NCBI GenBank assembly: GCA_904501835.1
Contig: CAJGBW010000051.1
Span: 1-11,194, forward strand
DNA from: an uncultured Bacteroidales bacterium
GTDB taxonomy: Bacteria; Bacteroidota; Bacteroidia; Bacteroidales; UBA932
DNA: 11,194 bases
Direction of reading: 5' to 3'
In this document: piece by piece, positions 6,875 through 11,194 of the stretch
Position numbering within the stretch: the first letter of the stretch is position 1
How the letters are laid out: every line of letters begins with the position of its first letter
Position numbers and translations under genes: made by a program
Notes under the pieces: generated by a model
Told to the model about the DNA's origin: nothing
Seen by the model: the letters and a program-made list of their open reading frames with translations, nothing else
The model's database searches: none

Positions 6875-8221
6875 CTACGCCAAGAAATTGGCTATCATCA
6901 CCGTAAACAACAAGACCGGAGAGACATAGCGAATCAGCACGTAAACCAGACGGAAACTTCCGCGCGGAAGACGCAACCTTCCATAATTGGTCATCTCGGC
7001 ATAAACATCTTTTCTGGACATCTGCCACCCCACATAAAGGCATGAACAAAGGCCACACAAAGGCATCAAGACATTGGCGCTCAACTGGTCCATCAAATCA
7101 AAAATAGTCAAGCCCAAAATTTTGAAGTCTGCCAACGGACCAAAAGAAAGGCTGCACAACACGCCAAAAGTCACACAAATCGACAAGACAATAAGCGCCG
7201 CCTTGATTCTCTTTATTTTTCTCTCTTCAACCAAATGCGCCACATTTACCTCAAAAAGCGAAGCGGTGGAGGTCAGAGCCGCCAACACCAAAGCAAAGAA
7301 AAAGACGATGGCGACAAAACCACCCGCCGGCATGGTTGAGAAAATCATGGGCATGGTTCGAAATGCCAGACCTGCCCCCTGACCAGGGTCTCCTCCAAAA
7401 GCAAAAGTAGCCGGCAAAATCGCCAACGAAGCAATCAAGGCAAAGAGAAAATCAAAAAACGCGGTCTTCATGGAAGATGACAACAATTTCTCATCATCAT
7501 TCATATAAGAGCCATAGGTAATCATCGCACCGGCCCCCACAGACACAGAATAAAAGGCCTGCCCCATGGCCGCACTGACCATTTTGATGGAGAAAGTCGA
7601 GCTGCTGAAATCAAATAAGAAGTTTAAGCCGTCCACGGAGCCGGGGAGGGTGAGCGCCCACACGGAAATCGCCAGCATCAAAAAGAAAAGCAGCGGCATC
7701 ATTACTTTGCTGAACTTCTCAATACCACTCTGCACGCCCGCCACAACAATATAGGCCGTTATCAAAAAGAAGAGTACCGCCCAGATAATGGGAATCCAGG
7801 GGCCCTCTACCATCGAGGAAAACATCGCACCAATCTCTTCCATGCCCGATGCGCGCGTAAAGGTAAAGGTACAAGCCTTGAACAGATAATCCAACGCCCA
7901 GCCACCTACAACACTATAATAAGAGAAGACCACAATGGGCACCAAGAGGGTCAAGACACCGACCAGATTCCACACCGAACGCTTCCCCTGCGATTTATAA
8001 GCGCGATAGGCATTGCTGCGGGAAAAGCGGCCAATGATAAATTCACAATTCAGAATGGGGATAGACAAGAGCAACAGGCACAGCACATAACACAATAAAA
8101 ATGCGGAGCCATAATCGCCCACCAAAAAGGGGAAACGCCAGATATTACCCAAACCTACCGACGAGCCCACCAAGGCCATCAAGGTGCCTAATTTGGATGC
8201 GAATTTTTCTCTATCTGCCAT
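6875..8221 (-). CDS. Sodium:neurotransmitter symporter (NSS/SNF) family amino-acid transporter
   Basis: This 448-aa inner-membrane protein has a LeuT-type fold. TM1 carries GSSVGLGNIWRFP (19-31), with Asn26 and Arg29 matching the sodium-site and extracellular-gate residues of the family. The unwound part of TM6 is SVSVGAGAMITYGSY (225-239), and TM8 carries LTST (316-319), the Thr-Ser pair expected at the second sodium site. I count about eleven helices, the number in the MhsT/Tyt1 group rather than the twelve of LeuT. Asp257 in TM7 lies about where chloride-independent bacterial members have an acidic residue. An amino acid, perhaps hydrophobic or aromatic, is the likely substrate, but that is inference. 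The start lies inside the 3' end of folA (11-nt overlap), so this is probably the last gene of the operon. No clear intrinsic terminator is seen in the 29 bp before mutS. Confidence 0.92.
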   Translation of the reverse strand: MADREKFASKLGTLMALVGSSVGLGNIWRFPFLVGDYGSAFLLCYVLCLLLLSIPILNCEFIIGRFSRSNAYRAYKSQGKRSVWNLVGVLTLLVPIVVFSYYSVVGGWALDYLFKACTFTFTRASGMEEIGAMFSSMVEGPWIPIIWAVLFFLITAYIVVAGVQSGIEKFSKVMMPLLFFLMLAISVWALTLPGSVDGLNFLFDFSSSTFSIKMVSAAMGQAFYSVSVGAGAMITYGSYMNDDEKLLSSSMKTAFFDFLFALIASLAILPATFAFGGDPGQGAGLAFRTMPMIFSTMPAGGFVAIVFFFALVLAALTSTASLFEVNVAHLVEERKIKRIKAALIVLSICVTFGVLCSLSFGPLADFKILGLTIFDLMDQLSANVLMPLCGLCSCLYVGWQMSRKDVYAEMTNYGRLRLPRGSFRLVYVLIRYVSPVLLFTVMIANFLA

Positions 8222-8720
8222 ATATCACAAATTCATAATTCAGCCCCTCTTCCTGGAAAGATGCAGAACGCTCCTCCTCTTTCCACTGCGCTTTATCAAA
8301 AGCCGGAAAAAAAGTATCCGCATCGGGACGACAAGTGTGCACCTCGGTCAAATACAATTTATCACACAAGGGGAGGGCCTGGGCATAAATGCTGCCGCCA
8401 CCCATCACAAAACAACGCTTCGGCTCCATCACACGCCCCTCGAATTGTGCCTGCTCTGCCAAAGCAAAAGCCTCCTCCAACGAAGACACACAAGCAACTC
8501 CCTCCGGAAGTCCCTCGCCGCCTTTGCGCGACAAGACTATGTTCAGACGTTTGGGAAGCGGACGACCAATGGAGTCAAAAGTCTTGCGTCCCATTATCAC
8601 AGGATGTCCCAAAGTCTGTCTTTTGAAGTATTTCAAATCTTCCGACAAATGCCACAGCAAATCATTGTCCTTACCCAAGGCAAAATCATCGGAAATGGCG
8701 GCAATCAGGCATTTTTCCAT
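8211..8720 (-). CDS. folA: Dihydrofolate reductase
   Basis: Reads as 169 aa from the ATG at 8720 (Escherichia coli FolA has 159). The enzyme reduces dihydrofolate to tetrahydrofolate with NADPH in the cytoplasm. The Met20-loop region is ALGKDNDLLWHL (14-25), followed by SEDLKYFK, in which Asp28 matches the catalytic acid Asp27 of E. coli. The cofactor motif VIMGRKTFDSIGRPLP is at 41-56, and VMGGGSIY (105-112) is the second glycine-rich NADPH loop. The residue before Trp23 is Leu rather than the Pro of E. coli. An upstream in-frame TTG at 8741 would add seven residues (MLIKPIA), but the ATG is preferred because the fold's first strand starts right after it. The gene follows thyA by about 24 nt and its end overlaps the transporter gene by 11 nt. 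Confidence 0.95.
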   Translation of the reverse strand: MEKCLIAAISDDFALGKDNDLLWHLSEDLKYFKRQTLGHPVIMGRKTFDSIGRPLPKRLNIVLSRKGGEGLPEGVACVSSLEEAFALAEQAQFEGRVMEPKRCFVMGGGSIYAQALPLCDKLYLTEVHTCRPDADTFFPAFDKAQWKEEERSASFQEEGLNYEFVIYGR

Positions 8721-8744
8721 AGCAATTGGTTTTATCAACAAGAA

Positions 8745-9539
8745 TTACACGGCAACAGGCGCGGGGATACGGGGCCAGGGATCATAATCCACCAACTCGA
8801 AATCCTCGTATTTGAAATCAAAAATGCTCTTCACATCGGGATTGATGCGCATTTTGGGCAAGGCGCGGGGCTCACGGGAAAGTTGGAGCGCCACCTGCTC
8901 AAAATGGTTCTGGTAAATGTGAGTATCGCCTGTCGTATGCACAAACTCTCCCGGCTGCAAACCGCAGACCTGGGCAATCATCAAGGTGAGCAGAGCATAA
9001 GAGGCGATATTGAAAGGAACACCCAAGAAGGTGTCCGCACTGCGCTGGTAGAGCTGGCAGGACAATTTGCCATCGGCCACATAGAACTGGAACAAGGTGT
9101 GACAAGGGGGCAAAGCCATTTTATCCACCTCGGCCACATTCCATGCTGAAATCAAAAGACGACGCGAATCCGGATTGCGCTTGATGCTGTCAATCAAGTT
9201 GGAAAGTTGGTCGATGGTCTTTCCGTCCGGTGTGGGCCAGCTGCGCCATTGATGTCCGTACACCGGGCCCAATTCGCCGTTTTCGTCTGCCCACTCATCC
9301 CAAATGGTGACGCCGTGGTCTTTGAGATATTTGATATTGGTGTCGCCGGAAATAAACCAAAGCAACTCATAAATAATACTTTTCAAATGCACTTTTTTGG
9401 TCGTCAAAAGAGGAAAGCCCTCTGACAAATCAAAACGCATCTGGCGGCCGAACACGCTTTGGGTGCCCACGCCGGTGCGGTCGTGCTTCATGGTGCCATT
9501 TTCGCGGATATCCCGCAACAAGTCCAAATATTGTTTCAT
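8745..9539 (-). CDS. thyA: Thymidylate synthase
   Basis: This protein is 264 aa, the same length as E. coli ThyA, and the numbering coincides. It methylates dUMP to dTMP using methylenetetrahydrofolate and releases dihydrofolate, which the product of the next gene recycles. The nucleophile is Cys146 in MALPPCHTLFQFYV. The phosphate-binding arginines include Arg21 (DRTGVGTQSVFG) and Arg126-Arg127. The folate/nucleotide contacts CQLYQRSADTFLGVPFN and HTTGDTHIYQNH are intact. The protein ends in the usual short hydrophobic tail (IPAPVAV). The start at 9539 is unambiguous by alignment of the N-terminus with the E. coli enzyme. The gene is 14 nt downstream of galM and about 24 nt upstream of folA, so it is co-transcribed with both by position. 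Confidence 0.98.
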   Translation of the reverse strand: MKQYLDLLRDIRENGTMKHDRTGVGTQSVFGRQMRFDLSEGFPLLTTKKVHLKSIIYELLWFISGDTNIKYLKDHGVTIWDEWADENGELGPVYGHQWRSWPTPDGKTIDQLSNLIDSIKRNPDSRRLLISAWNVAEVDKMALPPCHTLFQFYVADGKLSCQLYQRSADTFLGVPFNIASYALLTLMIAQVCGLQPGEFVHTTGDTHIYQNHFEQVALQLSREPRALPKMRINPDVKSIFDFKYEDFELVDYDPWPRIPAPVAV

Positions 9540-9553
9540 TTTATTCTATGTTA

Positions 9554-10624
9554 CTATCTTACAGAAAACGAAAAGATAATCGCCTGATTATAAATCTCTC
9601 CCGGACGAAGGACAGGGGAAGGGTAGTCTGCCTTGTTGGGTGCATCAGGGAAGTTTTGACATTCAAGCGCTACACCATCAAAATCCTCGTATTGGTGTCC
9701 GTTTTTGCCCTCCGGGCATCCTGAAAGCCAGTTTCCTGTGTAAACTTGGATACCTTTCTGCGTGGTAAACACCTCTACGGCAATGCCGCTTTCGGGCGCA
9801 TACAATTCGGCCGCTTTCTGAATCTGTCCATCCACCGCGCCGTCAATCACCCAGCAGTTGTCATAACCCTTGCCAAAACGAAGCGCCTCAAAATCCGCCT
9901 TGAAATCCTGCCCCAAAGTCTTGGCGCAAACAAAATCCATCGGCGTTCCCGCCACCGGCTCACTTTCGCCCACCGGAATCAGGCTATCGCTGGTCGGCAA
10001 CCACTCGGAAGCATTGAGCGTCAATTCGTGATCCAAGATGTTGCCGTTACCTTCGCCTTTCAGATTGAAATAGACATGGTTGGTCAAATTGACAACGGTC
10101 GGCGCGTCACTTTGGGCTGTAAAACTCAAAGACAGTTCGTTTTCCTCACTCCACTCATAACGCACAATCACGTCCATGGCTGCGGGATAACCCATTTCAC
10201 CATCCTCTGCCGAATAAAGAAATTCCACGGCATCGCCCTCTATGCGACTCTCCCAGACCTGATTCTGGAAACCCTCGGGGCCGCCATGCAAATGGTTGGG
10301 GCCGTTATTGATAGGAAGAGAATAGGTCTTGCCATCCAAGCTAAACTTACCCTCGGCAATGCGGTTGGCAAAACGACCGGGCACCTTGCCGAAACAAGGA
10401 CCGTCATAAAAATAACTTTCCGCCTTCGGATAACCCAGCACGACATCGGTCAATTTTCCGTCTTTATCCGGAACGGCAATCGACACAATGCCCGCACCCA
10501 GGCTTGAAAGCTCGACGTAAGCCCCTGACGCATTGGTGATGCGATACAGGTAAATGTCTTTTCCGTTGTTTTTCTTGTCAGAGCCCGTCTGTGACTGCCC
10601 CCAAAGCGTTTTCGTTATTTTCAT
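9554..10624 (-). CDS. galM: Aldose 1-epimerase (galactose mutarotase)
   Basis: This 356-aa protein interconverts the alpha and beta anomers of galactose or glucose. It has the motifs of the beta-sandwich GalM fold: GRFANRI (83-89, sugar-binding arginine), NNGPNHLHGG (106-115), VNLTNHVYFNL (178-188) with the probable catalytic acid His183, GYDNCW (253-258) with the conserved Asp255, and ALECQNFPDAPN (319-330) with the probable catalytic base Glu321. No signal peptide or lipobox is seen, so this copy should be cytoplasmic. The start codon overlaps the stop of the upstream thioredoxin-fold gene as ATGA, indicating translational coupling. No other galactose-pathway gene is visible nearby, so its inclusion here says little about a sugar regulon. 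Confidence 0.95.
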   Translation of the reverse strand: MKITKTLWGQSQTGSDKKNNGKDIYLYRITNASGAYVELSSLGAGIVSIAVPDKDGKLTDVVLGYPKAESYFYDGPCFGKVPGRFANRIAEGKFSLDGKTYSLPINNGPNHLHGGPEGFQNQVWESRIEGDAVEFLYSAEDGEMGYPAAMDVIVRYEWSEENELSLSFTAQSDAPTVVNLTNHVYFNLKGEGNGNILDHELTLNASEWLPTSDSLIPVGESEPVAGTPMDFVCAKTLGQDFKADFEALRFGKGYDNCWVIDGAVDGQIQKAAELYAPESGIAVEVFTTQKGIQVYTGNWLSGCPEGKNGHQYEDFDGVALECQNFPDAPNKADYPSPVLRPGEIYNQAIIFSFSVR

Positions 10625-11194
10625 AATAGTTGGTTGAGTTTTGCATAAAATTTATCCTCGGGCGCATCTTTCAACACGACCTTTTTATCTTTATCTAACA
10701 AATAAAGGGAGGGAATGGCGCGGACATCATACAGATTTTCACTGCGAACCATCAGATTGTGGTCATAGCCATTGTACCAATTTTTGGGATAATAGGGCAT
10801 ATAGTCGTACCATTCGCCCAAATCCTCATCAATATAAACATTGACCACCGCCACGTGATTGGCAATAATCATGGGCGTAATCCCCTCTATTGATTTAATA
10901 TATTCAATAATATCCTTACAAGCCTTGCAGCCGGGATTGCTAAAAAAGAGTATGGTCCAGTCTGCTTTAATGTCGTGCAAACGATAGACACGTCCGTTCT
11001 TGTCCGAAAAACTAAAATCGGCGGCGGTCTGCCCGATACGATTCAAGGAACAATTCTCGGCCTCCTTGGCAAATTTCACGCGGGAAAGCGAATCCTGATA
11101 AGGACAAGAGGCCAAACGGCGACAGAGCGGCAGATACATTTCTTCGTCACGAAGCGGGGAGTTGGGATCATATAGATAACGGCAGGCGATATCC
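10621..11194 (-). CDS. DUF5106 / thioredoxin-fold protein, 5' end outside window (partial)
   Basis: The last 190 residues are visible. The frame is open through the right edge at 11194, so the Met codon at 11139 is internal, not the start. The visible part opens with RYLYDPNSPLRDEE, which looks like the end of a DUF5106 domain as found in Bacteroides. A thioredoxin/AhpC-like domain follows: IGQTAADFSFSDKNG, then a core strand with FFSNPGCKACKD and the expected cis-proline loop AIPSLYLLD. The CKAC pair (visible residues 89 and 92) is a complete CxxC, so a redox role is plausible. Relatives are often exported lipoproteins with a periplasmic thiol-disulfide role, but the signal sequence would be outside the window. 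The stop overlaps the galM start by 4 nt. Confidence 0.85.
   Translation of the reverse strand, partial: DIACRYLYDPNSPLRDEEMYLPLCRRLASCPYQDSLSRVKFAKEAENCSLNRIGQTAADFSFSDKNGRVYRLHDIKADWTILFFSNPGCKACKDIIEYIKSIEGITPMIIANHVAVVNVYIDEDLGEWYDYMPYYPKNWYNGYDHNLMVRSENLYDVRAIPSLYLLDKDKKVVLKDAPEDKFYAKLNQLL

Noticed and set aside
8721..8741. TTG start at 8741 for folA
   Set aside because: It adds only seven residues ahead of the first DHFR strand, and an ATG is available at 8720. It cannot be fully excluded.
8184..9149. Plus-strand frame of 321 aa opposite folA and thyA
   Set aside because: Composition is typical of an antisense shadow (rich in His, Gln and Leu) and both genes beneath it are unmistakable.
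9746..10507. Plus-strand frame of 253 aa opposite galM
   Set aside because: It is antisense to a fully motif-supported galM and has no recognisable domain.

Overview
The window looks like chromosomal DNA from a member of Bacteroidetes, probably order Bacteroidales, of middling G+C content. Three things point there. The proteins have Bacteroidales-type architecture: a DUF5106-thioredoxin protein, a long YfhO-family membrane protein, and a MutS with a GPNMAGKSALLRQ P-loop. Start codons mostly lack clear Shine-Dalgarno sequences. The only divergent intergenic region carries TAnnTTTG promoter boxes on both strands. A genus cannot be fixed from this sequence.

Layout, left to right. Positions 1-269 hold no gene. 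They contain a GC-rich element of about 163 bp bounded by 27-nt inverted arms (80-106 and 216-242), with smaller hairpins inside and a short hairpin plus T-run just to its right. Positions 270-4144 (minus) hold a two-gene unit: a GT4-type glycosyltransferase whose stop overlaps the start of a 14-TM YfhO-family protein (ATGA). These two probably act together in building or decorating a surface glycan. A 76-bp divergent intergenic region (4145-4220) carries overlapping promoters for this unit and for mutS, which is read rightward (4221-6845, mismatch repair).

From 6875 to the right edge everything is on the minus strand and tightly packed. In transcription order the genes are a DUF5106/thioredoxin-fold protein (5' end outside the window), galM (aldose 1-epimerase), thyA (thymidylate synthase), folA (dihydrofolate reductase) and an 11-TM NSS sodium:amino-acid symporter. 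Gaps are 4-nt overlap, 14 nt, about 24 nt and 11-nt overlap, so this is probably one operon with its promoter beyond 11194. ThyA and FolA form the dTMP cycle: ThyA oxidises methylene-THF to DHF and FolA regenerates THF. The other members are metabolically unrelated, so the grouping looks like a housekeeping operon.

No mobile-element gene, tRNA, rRNA or CRISPR array was seen. The coding content is largely ordinary. The parts least explained by known genes are the inverted-repeat element at the left end and the GT4-YfhO pair.
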